The notes under the pieces: generated by a model | The model's input: only the letters and a program-made list of their open reading frames with translations | Databases searched by the model: none | What the model was told of the DNA's origin: nothing | Source: Opisthorchis felineus | Taxonomy: Eukaryota > Platyhelminthes > Trematoda > Opisthorchiida > Opisthorchiidae | Length of the DNA: 64,000 nucleotides | Reading direction: 5' to 3' | NCBI GenBank assembly: GCA_004794785.1 | Contig: SJOL01008943.1 | Coordinates: 175,089 to 239,088, forward strand | Shown here: positions 45,131-55,704 of the stretch, piece by piece | Numbering within the stretch: the stretch's first letter is position 1 | Layout: each line of letters opens with the position of its first letter | Program-made: the position numbers and the translations under genes

Positions 45131-45409
45131 ATTACTATGTATATTGTCCTTACTGACGATAAATTTCTCCCTTCACATCTTCCATTTCTCCGTCCTTCCA
45201 TGGCTATCAGCTCACGCCAAGGAGAGTCTCAGGGATGAGGGATGAGATTACATGTTCTGTTCGCTAGCAGCAACAAACTTCACGTGACATGGTAGAAAAG
45301 GATTCGGAAGAATCGAGACAGATGGAAAACTAACGAGTGAGAATGAAACCATACGACAAGTACCTTGATCTTTCATTAATGGAACACAGGATGACAGTAT
45401 ATACGTTTT

Positions 45410-45690
45410 TACGAAATACACTCATTCACACACCAATCTGCTTTTTGCGAGGGAGTAGCGTGTTACGCCCATACTGTGTATTGCGATGATGGTGTATCGT
45501 ACCAAATGAAACATGAGGCAGCCTGAAGAATGATATCCTAAGCGAGAGATTCTTTTGAGTCTTCTGTAAAAAACCAAATTGGTATGTAAATGAGTGCATT
45601 TTGCTCATTCCGTGCAAGTGGAACGTAAGGATGATGGGAACCTGATGAGCCCCAAAAAAGAGCGAAACCAGTTGTGAAACTTATGAGTAG
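45410..45690 (+). repeat. Family B copy with ribozyme core
   Basis: An inverted body part, then aaatgaaacatgaggcagcc, gcgagagattc, accaaattggtatgtaaatg and gtgcaagtggaacgtaagg, then the ribozyme: CTGATGA (45642-45648), GCCCC, AAAAAAGAGC and GAAAC. Stem I is lost on the 5' side (atgatgggaac). The core is complete but unlikely to fold alone. Confidence 0.65.
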
Positions 45691-46695
45691 TGCTTATGCA
45701 GCATATGCTCTTTATTCAGCGAAAGCTCTAACACAAATGGTTTACATGCTCATTCGAGCTTGAGCACATAGCAAAGGAAATTCTTTTACCACGCTATGAG
45801 ATCCGTGAGAATTTCGCGCATCATTCTGACAGCTCCGGCACATCGAGTCATGTGCGCATGTCCCGGTCACTTGTCATACTCGGCGAACAGACCAACAACC
45901 GCCTGATCGACAACCAAGTCTGTTCACCAGAAATGTAGAAAGACCGCCAAACACTGTTCTGCGTACTAAGGTCGGTTGTATATTCATACTCGTTTTTGAA
46001 CCGATATCTGCTCGTTATCTTTATTGAGACCGTTAGAACCTCATCTCACCAGGCAGTGTGTACCCTTGTGCATTCCATGGTGAGTCCAACATATGTTTCC
46101 AGCGTCTGTTCCCAACCGAGTTGCCGTGCGCTTTCTTGTTTTATCCTCCCACCTAACAACGCTCACCTGTTAAGGTCAAATCGTCGCAAGACGTCAAACC
46201 CATTGAGGTTAAGTACAATACAGTTATCCGTATTGTCATGCATTTGCGTGCTATGTTCATTAATCTTCTAATCTACGGAACAGGTCATTTCAGTCGATCG
46301 GCTCATCACCAACACTCCAATCCTCCTGTCTTGGTGGGAAAACCATCCAATATGCACACCTTCGCTCAGATGAAATCAGTTACTGAATAATTTGCCACTA
46401 ACAGTTGCGTCACATGAGCGTCACGTGAGCTGAAAAAAACATGGAGGGTCTGGGTAATTTCGGTTAGATTGCAGTTCCATCCTAATCCACACACTTGAAG
46501 GAGAGCGCAATGTGAAAAAACGATTGCCGATAGAATTGAGGCGGAGGAATATAAGACAATTTTTTTGCATAGAAATTTGACTGACTCCTCCGCGGAACGG
46601 AATAAGGGTTTTTTAACCAAACAGCCGTGACGTGGGTACTCCCCGGTCCCCAGTCCTCCCTCGATAAGTAAAGCCCTCTCAAGTGAGAGAGCATG
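45691..46695. other. Gene-free stretch with one weak exon signal
   Basis: A donor cattccatg|gtgagt at 46080 follows a short open frame (HQAVCTLVHSM), but no acceptor is clear. No repeat is seen. Confidence 0.3.
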
Positions 46696-46697
46696 TA

Positions 46698-46760
46698 AAC
46701 TCAGAGATTAAGCTCACCTAATGAGTCCAAAGAAGGACGAAACCGATAGTGAGTTGTCCA
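46698..46760 (+). repeat. Family B fragment with compensated stem II
   Basis: CTAATGA (46718-46724), GTCC, AAAGAA, GGAC, GAAAC, then cgatagtgagttgtcc. Stem II reads GUCC/GGAC instead of GCCC/GGGC: both partners of the second pair changed together. One core base (CTGATGA to CTAATGA) is altered. Confidence 0.65.
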
Positions 46761-48174
46761 TAGCCTCCATCGAACATAAAAGTGGTATTGGGACCCACAT
46801 ATTTTTCCTTTTACCGTTCGTTTTGACTTTCTCAAACCCAGTAATCGGACAAGAGTTATTAGCATGGCGAAAACGTTAGGATACTTCGACATATATCTTG
46901 AAGAGTGCACACACTAGGAACCAGCAAAGGTCTTGGATCGTATAGCTGCAGCAACTTACCTTACGGCTTGTTTAAAAACCGACTGTTACGAAGGAAGACG
47001 TAGTTACTCATTCTTGGTCAAGCTACAGCTAGATTTATTATCAGGCGGGTGTCTCAGGCGCTTCATCACAACTCTTTCTGTTTTGTGGTGCACAGGTCGG
47101 TAAGAGGATATTCTGAAGCTTACTAAAAGCATTCTCCATTTCACATTTCCTAGATTTTTCAGACGATCTTCAACGTCTTCATGTAGGTTTGTATCCACTT
47201 GTGCTCTACTGCCATGAAAATCCGGATTTTCAAATTAATTTTGTGCTATGTTTGTTGGGACAGTATCTGAAAGCCTCCTATTACAAAACCTAAATCTGAT
47301 TTGGATCAGTTCATCACGTTTTTTAACCAAGAACCATGTAAGCGAAGCGAGACATCTTGTCAGTCAGTGCCAACCGACTCGTATTTTTTAGCAGTCAGTC
47401 TGTAAAAGTGCCTTCTTTTGGGGCTTCCTTTGTAAGGTGGTGGTGTGTTTTGGTTTCTTCAAGAGAATTTCACTAAATGAAACTCTGAGGCGTCTTCAAA
47501 GAAATGATCTTTGATTGGTCACTTTTTCTTAGAGAAGTACTGCTCAATACTTACATCTACATCAGCCTCGTCTACCAGCCAATGCGAACAAAACAAGTAC
47601 ATAGTTGCGGTAGTCGGAATCACATGGAGAATAAAACATCCCAACAACAACCAGAGTACCAATCGGATTAAAGGAAGTTACTAAAAATAGAAGTTATTCA
47701 ATCAGCCAATCAAGTGGAACGGAATCAGACCACAAAAGAAGAAGGAAACGGCACACTCACCACGGGGACATAAAACTGTCGAACTGAAGACCCCAACGAG
47801 ATTAGATTGTGGGTATCAAGCACTAAAAAGGCCGTCCTACATGTGTTTATTTCGGCTGATGTAATTCCGCCTTATGGTGTCCATGTGAGCCTTCAAGTTT
47901 GTGGCTATATATTTGAAAGACACGTGATATATGGAGCAAACGCCTATAAAACATGCAAGGCAAAGTGTATGCATCTCCGCTGACCACAGGGTAGTGGTGC
48001 TAATGGAGTCGGATACCTGGAAAGCGTGAACTCGTGCCGGACAACGTGGAGCATGCATGAGCATGCAGGCTTAACGTCACTAGAAATGTCCGAATTGCGT
48101 CTTTAGCGAGGATCAGATGCTAACCCTGTTTTTCATTGTGATATTTCTCCCACTAACCAATTTCAACCGTGCAG
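46761..48174. other. Gene-free stretch, nothing supported
   Basis: No repeat member. Ends with the acceptor of the 48175 exon. Confidence 0.3.
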
Positions 48175-48341
48175 AGGCACTATTATTTGAAAGCGTTACT
48201 TTGTTGCGTCTACTTTATTCACCTTCCCGAGATGATACTGAGATGATGCGAGTACTTTACCCTTCCTCAGGGAAACCCTTTCGGATTACTCCACAATTTC
48301 TCCTCGACAAATGTGTCTCCTTCCAGGAGGATGGCGGATAA
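48175..48341 (+). CDS. Terminal exon candidate, unrecognised
   Basis: A strong acceptor (actaaccaatttcaaccgtgcag) precedes ALLFESVTLLRLLYSPSRDD, TEMMRVLYPSSGKPFRITPQ, FLLDKCVSFQEDGG and a stop at 48339-48341. An alternative reading starts at ATG 48117, MLTLFFIVIFLPLTNFNRAE, which would be a signal peptide of a 74-residue secreted protein. The same AG at the end of that segment makes the acceptor reading more likely. The protein is unknown. Confidence 0.4.
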
Positions 48342-48344
48342 GAA

Positions 48345-49190
48345 CCATGTCACAGGTTAACTGCATACCGGTCTTTTACCAGGGTTAGATTGCGGTTTTT
48401 TAACGTCTTATTTACTTCCATCAACTTCCTTTGAAGTTCGACCTTCCAGAGACATTTGCGCTGATGCTCGAGAACATGTAACGTGAGTTCCGATAGACGT
48501 CAATCTGCTGTGCCGGTGTGTATCCACAATTTCAGGAGTACTGGTGAGTTGCATAGAAATGGGGTCGAACTACGGTCCAGCTTTTCGAAAACAATTTCGC
48601 TAGAAGTCCAGATCAGACGCATTTGTGCTACGCCGCAGAAGTTTAGTTTAGTTTCGGGATGGGTCTATAGCATCCAGTTTAGGCTAAAAGAGGGATACAC
48701 AACTAATAAAACAAAGATTTAAGTGGTGTCATATAATGCTAGGACAGATAGAACCAAAGAACTGAGCACTCACTTTAGAGCTCAAGTTATTCTCCAAGAG
48801 TTACGGATTTGAATCGACTCATGAATCGTGAAAAATGGATTGTCCATGGTTCTTGGCATTAAAGAGAGTTTTACAATGTTTTTTTTACTTTTCACTTAGG
48901 GCAGAAATAGTATAACACAATAAATTTGTGCTTGAAGATGGAAGGAGCTCATACTGCTCAGTGTTTATCAGCACGATCAGACTCTTTCTGATGCAGGTTA
49001 TCTAACCAACACATGGCGGTGATGAAATTCACATGAGTACATGGGTTTAAAACAGATCAAAAGTTGGAATGAGCTACACAGTGCACTAAATTAGTAAGTG
49101 ACTGTATCGTTTTGAACATCGCATTTCGCTTCAGCGGTCACTTTGGATATTCAGTTTAGTTACTTCATATAATCGTAGAGCGAACGGTCC
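48345..49190. other. Gene-free stretch, nothing supported
   Basis: No repeat member or splice-supported frame recognised. Confidence 0.3.
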
Positions 49191-49193
49191 AGA

Positions 49194-49409
49194 ATGGTGG
49201 CTACCCTCCGGGTTCTGCTGTGCACAGACGTAAAACAGGCCAGTGTGGATAGACATGCTGATACCCGTAATCGTTTTACAACCATGGTGGATGAGCTGAC
49301 AAACACAGCAATCGATAGGTTTCGGACCGATCGATTAGAGTTAAATCACTCTGCTTACGCAGTCATACACACGATGAATTTAACTTCTACACCCAGTGTG
49401 TTGCTCTGA
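49194..49409 (+). CDS. Open frame, unrecognised
   Basis: Reads VATLRVLLCTDVKQASVDRH, ADTRNRFTTMVDELTNTAID, RFRTDRLELNHSAYAVIHTM, NLTSTPSVLL and a stop. The pattern EL..9..D..EL....AI faintly recalls helices of nuclear-receptor ligand-binding domains, but this is not strong enough to name. The 5' edge is undefined. Confidence 0.28.
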   Translation: MVATLRVLLCTDVKQASVDRHADTRNRFTTMVDELTNTAIDRFRTDRLELNHSAYAVIHTMNLTSTPSVLL

Positions 49410-50662
49410 ACCTGAACTTATCAGAGGTGGTCATTACTGAGAGAAGGATTTTCGTTTCATACTGATCCTATTCGTGTACAAAAAAGTGTGTACGGTACAA
49501 CATTCCCTTCAGTTATCGACCTCGAGCAATGCAATAGCCCTTGCAGGAGGACACGATCCCAGAGGATCTAAATATTTCAACTATTAGACATCCTAATGAG
49601 CAAAAGAACAGAAAACAGAAGGACATTTTCAATAGGGTTGTTTTACTCCTAGCTATCGAATGCTGTTTGATAAATACTCAAAAATGTACGAAATCAGCAG
49701 AGCGAAAAGGAAACTTACTGCAGCGTCAAAAAGGTTTTAAACTGGTCTAACGAGTGTGTAGCTACATGTTGCATTCATGATGAAAACGAATGAAAATCAT
49801 GTAGGACTTTCGGTGATGAGAATGACCTGATGGACAAGATGCTGCGAGCAAAAATACCATATGCTTCTGTAATATGTGCATTCGGGGTAGGGGTGGAGAA
49901 AACATGAAAGCAGCCCAACATGAAAGAGAAATAACTGATTTTTCTCGATAGAACGCACTACTCATAAGTTGCTGAATATCGTACACGAAGGATTCAGTTG
50001 AATCTCACCTTAGTACTGGATTCGTTTGCGGATGAGTAAATTTGGCACCCGTTTTTTCTCGAATTCATCACACTTTACGAATGCAGAAGCCTAGAACAAT
50101 AAAACAAACTGCACTCAAAAGCTCATTGCTTCAAAGTAAAGCTGAGAAATCGGTGGAGGATTTCCTGTTTGATACCCCTAGTCGCATATGAACTGAGGCT
50201 ACGTAGTTCCGCGAAAAAATGCATGTTTCAGCAAGTCTCGGCTGGCTTTTACAGCTTCGAGTTAATGAGAGAAAAAAACAGAAACAACGCACAGAAATGC
50301 AGTCTATAAAAGTATGAATAATTGTCAGGTGACAAGAGTGGTGTGTGTGTCCTTCGTTTCGGTCGATGGCCAGTTCAGTGGCGTTGGCTGAGTCGGCTGC
50401 TTCGGTGCCCACAGAGTTGTACTCAGTAGTCACGTAGCGATCGATTACGCTGCTTTCTGCGTCAACTGCCAAAATATGTTCGACCAGATATTTGAACTAG
50501 TTTGCGAAGCATGTGTTGACAAGTGAGTGGACTACCACTGACGAGTTGCGGAGAGACGATCCATATGGGACATTGGTCAATTGTAAGCACTTAACGTTCT
50601 TCCGGATGGCTGCTTCCTCCGATTTGAAGCACTGTCACCCGTGGAATGGTAGCCTTATGTGT
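49410..50662. other. Gene-poor stretch before the gap
   Basis: A family B tail fragment lies at 49950-49980 (minus sense, actactcataagttgctga). A minus-strand frame around 50300-50472 reads VDAESSVIDRYVTTEYNSVG, TEAADSANATELAIDR after a weak acceptor (atattttggcag). It is suggestive but not called. Confidence 0.3.
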
Positions 50663-51456
50663 NNNNNNNNNNNNNNNNNNNNNNNNNNNNNNNNNNNNNN
50701 NNNNNNNNNNNNNNNNNNNNNNNNNNNNNNNNNNNNNNNNNNNNNNNNNNNNNNNNNNNNNNNNNNNNNNNNNNNNNNNNNNNNNNNNNNNNNNNNNNNN
50801 NNNNNNNNNNNNNNNNNNNNNNNNNNNNNNNNNNNNNNNNNNNNNNNNNNNNNNNNNNNNNNNNNNNNNNNNNNNNNNNNNNNNNNNNNNNNNNNNNNNN
50901 NNNNNNNNNNNNNNNNNNNNNNNNNNNNNNNNNNNNNNNNNNNNNNNNNNNNNNNNNNNNNNNNNNNNNNNNNNNNNNNNNNNNNNNNNNNNNNNNNNNN
51001 NNNNNNNNNNNNNNNNNNNNNNNNNNNNNNNNNNNNNNNNNNNNNNNNNNNNNNNNNNNNNNNNNNNNNNNNNNNNNNNNNNNNNNNNNNNNNNNNNNNN
51101 NNNNNNNNNNNNNNNNNNNNNNNNNNNNNNNNNNNNNNNNNNNNNNNNNNNNNNNNNNNNNNNNNNNNNNNNNNNNNNNNNNNNNNNNNNNNNNNNNNNN
51201 NNNNNNNNNNNNNNNNNNNNNNNNNNNNNNNNNNNNNNNNNNNNNNNNNNNNNNNNNNNNNNNNNNNNNNNNNNNNNNNNNNNNNNNNNNNNNNNNNNNN
51301 NNNNNNNNNNNNNNNNNNNNNNNNNNNNNNNNNNNNNNNNNNNNNNNNNNNNNNNNNNNNNNNNNNNNNNNNNNNNNNNNNNNNNNNNNNNNNNNNNNNN
51401 NNNNNNNNNNNNNNNNNNNNNNNNNNNNNNNNNNNNNNNNNNNNNNNNNNNNNNNN
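50663..51456. other. Assembly gap (794 N)
   Basis: A run of N. Open frames spanning it are artefacts. Its length may be an estimate rather than real. Confidence 1.
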
Positions 51457-51869
51457 GCGGGAGAAGGACCTCCAACAGAATCAATTTCCAGTCGTCATAA
51501 CTGTGATGGCATTTACCGGGCCACCAGGTCCTTGAGGCTTCATAAGCACCCAAATGATACAACGATTTCTCAGTGTGAAGTTGTTCGCCATCAACTCGGC
51601 AGCGGGAAGAAAGAGCGTTGTTAACCCTGGCTTTCAAGCAGTATGTGCGAGTTTTCCGGAGAAAACTCGACAAAATGTTACCAACTAAAAATATCACCAC
51701 TTTTCTCGCAGTTCGTCAGAACAATAACAACAGTACAAACGGCTGCCGCCTCAAGTTGATCACCTTGTCTATCATGCAGACATATTAGGGAACCTCAAGA
51801 ATAGGATAAATCCCCAGAGTGTGGTTAAACGTAAGCTACGTTATCTTCATGATCCGACAGTCGATCTAG

Positions 51870-52160
51870 GAATGTCAAACTCATGGTAGCCGTGGGTACA
51901 ACTCGGTATTGGCAATGTTTTGGAATATAGGTAGTTTGGGTGCGCTGCTTGGTTGTTGGTCTGTTCGCCGAGCTTGGCAGTTGGATTGCAAACGTTTCAT
52001 CACCAATCGAGGTGACATCATCAGTGCGGGGTTGAGTGGGTCTTGGTCTGTTCGCCGAGCTTGGCAGTTGGATTGCAAACGTTTCATCACCAATCGAGGT
52101 GACATCATCAGTGCGGGGTTGAGTGGGTCCCACTCAACAGACCAACAAACAACTCGGTAT
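51870..52160 (-). repeat. Family C element with internal 87-bp tandem duplication
   Basis: The segment contains the flank shared with 43.1 kb, then two 87-bp units. The 12-bp sequence acaactcggtat occurs at 51898-51909 and again at 52149-52160, framing the duplicated part like a short direct repeat. On the minus strand the units stay in frame and encode TDDVTSIGDETFAIQLPSSA twice. Confidence 0.65.
51956..52129. repeat. Perfect 87-bp tandem duplication
   Basis: Units 51956-52042 and 52043-52129 are identical base for base. The unit length is a multiple of three. Perfect identity suggests a very recent event or an assembly duplication near the gap. Confidence 0.95.
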
Positions 52161-52164
52161 ATGT

Positions 52165-53345
52165 GATTCGTACATCACTATGAGGGATGATAATCCGATG
52201 AGATAACTGAATCATAGCTGTAAAATGAAAACTGGTTGGTATTGGAAAAACATTCCGAACCAGCCGTTAGATAGTGCACGACTGACTTCTCAGACCTGAT
52301 CGCCTCCACCTCGGATACCAATTACCATGGGTTTGAGTACAATTGCAGTAAAAAAACGGATGTATATTTGCACCTATCAGTGCACGCCATGTGAGCTGGA
52401 TATACGAGACCAATACTCAAATCAGGTTTGATTTACTTCTAGACCAATTCCAGCTCTCTCTCTCTCTGACGTTCATCACTGGGATACTTTCAGCTTCCGA
52501 GCTGTAATAAAGTGCCATAATCGCTTCGCTTTGTGGAAATTTGTGCGCCAGCGACAACGCCGAAAAATCCAAGTCAGTGCAGCCTATTCAGCAGTGAGAA
52601 TAGATTACAATCGACAAACGAGTATGCTGAACTTCGGAAGGTAGATGAACCAAAAATACAAGTATTTAACTGGTGCAACCTAGATGCACTTTTGCGTAAC
52701 CACTTGGTATGAACTAGTCTATTCCTAGTCAGTTGTTTAATTGCTGGCCTTACCAACCATCAGTTTTGAGTTCGTTATTGCAAGGGTTACCGGGATAACG
52801 GTGAGTGGAATCGGAGCCAGTCATGGTACACCTAATGTCTCTAACCCAAATAGGTGTAACAAACACCTCTCTCCAGTGATACCATTGTTTCGTAATTGAT
52901 ATTACTTGTACAGTCCATTAGAGAACTTTCTATGATGCCTAACCTACTGATTGGACACCACGCTGTGAACCAGTTACATGTTTATTGCATATTCAAGTTT
53001 GAGGAAAACTGAATTATATCTGCTTGGAACAGTGAAACAGGCGCTGATCGATCGCCTGTGGACATTATCATAAACCTCCTTGCCATCTTGACGGTCAACA
53101 GAATTAGTTTAGATATAAGAGCCCTGGATTACACCATATCACTCTGGCTAGGTTGGTCCCATTGATCCTCCCGTTTTGAAATGCCCAAAAATGGTGTGAT
53201 GACTAGTTTTCGCTATAGTGACGTAAGCCGTTGTTGCTATGCTGCCGCCTTCCTACGCGTCTCATTTAGCTCCAGGGTGCGTCCGACATGTCCTTGTCCA
53301 AACAAAAGTTGACGTCACTGTAGTTCCCACGCACGTCACCCTGTC
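52165..53345. other. Gene-free stretch, nothing supported
   Basis: Only a CT microsatellite of about 14 bp near 52454. No repeat member or exon recognised until the acceptor of 53350. Confidence 0.3.
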
Positions 53346-53349
53346 TCAG

Positions 53350-53528
53350 CCAAGCTTAGAGCCATGCCATGTCCAAAAAATGTGCCACCCGAAAGCGAAA
53401 CGGCGGCAAAACTTGTCTGGGATGCGGCAGTCGTGGTTACGTTGGCACAACACTGGCCAGATGTAAGGGGAATAACGGTCACTAGAATACTGGCTGATTT
53501 AAATTCACTCGGATCGGAGGTAGTTTAA
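53350..53528 (+). CDS. Terminal exon with poly(A) signal, unrecognised protein
   Basis: A good acceptor (cgtcaccctgtctcag) opens a frame reading AKLRAMPCPKNVPPESETAA, KLVWDAAVVVTLAQHWPDVR, GITVTRILADLNSLGSEVV, stop at 53526-53528. AATAAA follows 53 bases later. This frame is chosen over the overlapping ones because of its composition, the splice site and the poly(A) signal. A start at ATG 53364 would give a 55-residue peptide. The protein is not recognised. Confidence 0.48.
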
Positions 53529-53580
53529 GTATATGGTGGGTTGAGTTAATCCGTCTAGTTCACTTGTACAACGGGATACA

Positions 53581-53586
53581 AATAAA
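53581..53586 (+). terminator. Polyadenylation signal AATAAA
   Basis: A canonical hexamer lying 53 bases after the stop of the exon at 53350-53528 and followed by a T-rich segment. Confidence 0.5.
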
Positions 53587-53589
53587 GGC

Positions 53590-54188
53590 TTGGCTTTCAC
53601 ATTGTTCTGTCTGGCTGCTCGTTTTCCGAATAATTTTCAGAATACAGGTTTTGCATAGATTGTGAATCCACCCTACAGAACAATGAGATAACGTAGTAGG
53701 TAAACATAAAGCTAGAATTACGGTATCGGACGCACTGTTCTAGTGAACAAACTTATCCGTTTGTGGTTTCAAACCATGCTGGAATTTCACATGAAATCCA
53801 CGAGAACAAAAATGCTCTGTAAGTGTTGAAAATTCCGGTGGGTTCTGACGTCTATTTTGGCAGATGAGGCCCGCCTAAAGACATCAAGTTGTAAATACCC
53901 TTCTTGAAGAGCAGTGGGCGTTTGAAGATTGTACCTAAAGCTGAGTCATCCAGCTAATTGAACAGCTGCTGTAACCATGCTGTCTCAAGCCGCGAATATG
54001 AACACAATCTGCAGCCGAATGATTTAACCCGTATCTATTTTTGAACGTGAGTGGCCTTGTTTTCTGGCTGAGCGCATGTGACGCTTGGAGGAATCGTCAG
54101 CAGAAGAGACAACCAACTTCGAATCAAATGGAGTGACCGAAATGACTGAAGAATGGCGGCACCTTATCCAGGCCTATCCCATTATCTC
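53590..54188. other. Gene-free stretch, nothing supported
   Basis: No repeat member or supported exon. Confidence 0.3.
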
Positions 54189-54189
54189 C

Positions 54190-54510
54190 AGTAAAATATA
54201 CTGCGACATTTGGAACATTATACCAACCGAAACCTGAGGCGGCCTTTGTGAAGCACACTCAGTTAAACAGCATTATAAACGAGGGGTTTAGCTAATATTC
54301 GGATGGGTCTTCCATTGAAAAGACAGCGATGTGCAACTGAGTGTATTTCGCGAATTTTGTACAGTTTGGGTTCAAGTAGAACATAAGGTCTACTGAAGGG
54401 AGACTCGAAACTGCGCTTACCTGATGATCCCGAAGCCGAAGTGTGGAACAGGTCCAGGCTGTCGCAGAGTTTTTAGCAACCTTTTAAAGTAGTGTTTCTT
54501 CCCGTGTTTC
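54190..54510 (+). repeat. Family B copy, nearly full body, decayed ribozyme
   Basis: Body in order: atactgcgacatttggaaca, accgaaacctgaggcggcct, tataaacgaggg, gagtgtatttcgcgaatttt, gggttcaagtagaacataag; then gcgcttacCTGATGA (54421-54427), a scrambled stem II with no GAAA, gctgtcgcagag and caaccttttaaagtag. It shows the order body, ribozyme, tail. Confidence 0.75.
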
Positions 54511-54674
54511 TTTCGAGTTTATAAGTGTGATCAACCACAACGAAGACGTTGTCTCCAATGGTGTATCGCACGTTTGGGGTGCTTATTTCCGGGAAGCGTG
54601 GTGACCATTTTGTTTCAACTTAAGTGAATTAAACCCTAAATTTCTGCAGTACGGAAACCCCAAACCGATGAGAG

Positions 54675-54885
54675 GATATTCTGTCTAAGTGAGAGCTAAT
54701 CACACTGCTGATCATCAGCTCGTGGCCAAACAGTTAAGTGTTCAACCACTGGCCAGAAATTCGCGGCTTCGAAATTCTTCGCACTGCTGATGACTCCCAA
54801 GAAGGATGAAACAGCTCTACGGTACTTCTCAGTGTTTCAGCATAGGTTGGCTTCATTAACAGGACGAAATCTCTGTAAAAAAAAT
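54675..54885 (+). repeat. SINE-A copy with ribozyme core
   Basis: Head ctgtctaagtgagagctaat, A-box region cgtggccaaacagttaag, B-box region gaaattcgcggcttcgaaat; core gcactg, CTGATGA, CTCC, CAAGAA, GGAT, GAAAC, then agctcta and a weakened stem I strand; tail gcataggttggcttcattaa. All core bases are present, while stem I and stem III are decayed. Confidence 0.8.
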
Positions 54886-54889
54886 CCAG

Positions 54890-55338
54890 GAAAACCAAGT
54901 GTCTGACCAAGATCGACTTTAACAATGCGTAATTCAGTCTAGCATACCATTGTCCGTTGGCTAGTTGGCATTCTGGTCCTCATCTGGTAAGTTCCATTCT
55001 TTGAAAGAACTAATTAAACTTTATCAGGTACTTGACAGGTTAACAATAACTCCTCGGAAATTGTTTTCCATTGACGTTGATTACTTGTTTATTGGTATCT
55101 CACTAAGAGAAGAGTTCAGTAACTTGGTGAACATATTACCACGCATGATGTCTCACTAGACGTGGTAGTTGAATTACGTTATACTACTCTGCTCACAAAA
55201 CATTCGTTTTGATTTAGGGGGAACAGACAGATTGATGGTGCTGCTGTGGGCAGCCCGTTAGGCCAAAAATTTGATCGGGGGAGGGGCAGTTCGTGATAAA
55301 AGCAAAAATCAACTTTTTTGTTTTTCCCTGCAGCATTT
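54890..55338. other. Gene-free stretch ending in an acceptor
   Basis: A strong acceptor (ttttttgtttttccctgcag) at 55334 is followed by only ten open codons in its best frame, so a short terminal exon is possible. Confidence 0.3.
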
Positions 55339-55340
55339 GA

Positions 55341-55703
55341 ATGATATTTGTCCATACTTTTGACTATAATCTGGCTATATTTTTCGACATCGTGAGTAGT
55401 GTTGGTCCTAACACGTCAATATCCAACGAAGTTCAATCGATTAGAAGTTTAGTGTTCATTCGAAATCCCAATGGGTCTGACGTAAAGCCACGTGGAATGG
55501 CCAGCAACCACGTTTTAATAGTTCCTCACCCGGTGCGCACTATTTCACAGGGCAGATTGCATGCACAGCAGATTAACCGGCTGAGAAGAAGCCTTCCAGA
55601 TGGCGACTACAAGCTCACCAACCTTCAGAGTAGGCCGAACATACCCTCTGAAATGATTAGCACCCGTTATCGTTTAAGGGCGATCACACTGTTAACATCT
55701 TAA
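55341..55703 (+). CDS. Open frame of 120 codons, unrecognised
   Basis: From about 55400 the frame reads SNEVQSIRSLVFIRNPNGSD, VKPRGMASNHVLIVPHPVRT, ISQGRLHAQQINRLRRSLPD, GDYKLTNLQSRPNIPSEM and ends at 55703. It is rich in basic and polar residues with a credible composition. A possible acceptor (ttttcgacatcgtgag) precedes it. No family is recognised. Confidence 0.35.
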   Translation: MIFVHTFDYNLAIFFDIVSSVGPNTSISNEVQSIRSLVFIRNPNGSDVKPRGMASNHVLIVPHPVRTISQGRLHAQQINRLRRSLPDGDYKLTNLQSRPNIPSEMISTRYRLRAITLLTS

Positions 55704-55704
55704 G

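Noticed and set aside
49194..49409. Nuclear receptor ligand-binding domain
   Set aside because: Only a loose spacing of EL, D and AI residues. No signature motif or neighbouring exon supports it.
50513..51700. Open frames of 284-369 codons around 51 kb
   Set aside because: They consist mainly of the N run. The real sequence at the edges gives only short frames.
51825..52133. 102-codon minus-strand frame as a gene
   Set aside because: Its length results from the 87-bp in-frame duplication. Without it the frame is short and has no splice or start support.
53390..53466. Gag-like zinc knuckle (CLGCGSRGY) in another frame of the 53.4 kb exon
   Set aside because: The His and last Cys of CCHC are missing and the frame is short. 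The competing frame has splice and poly(A) support.
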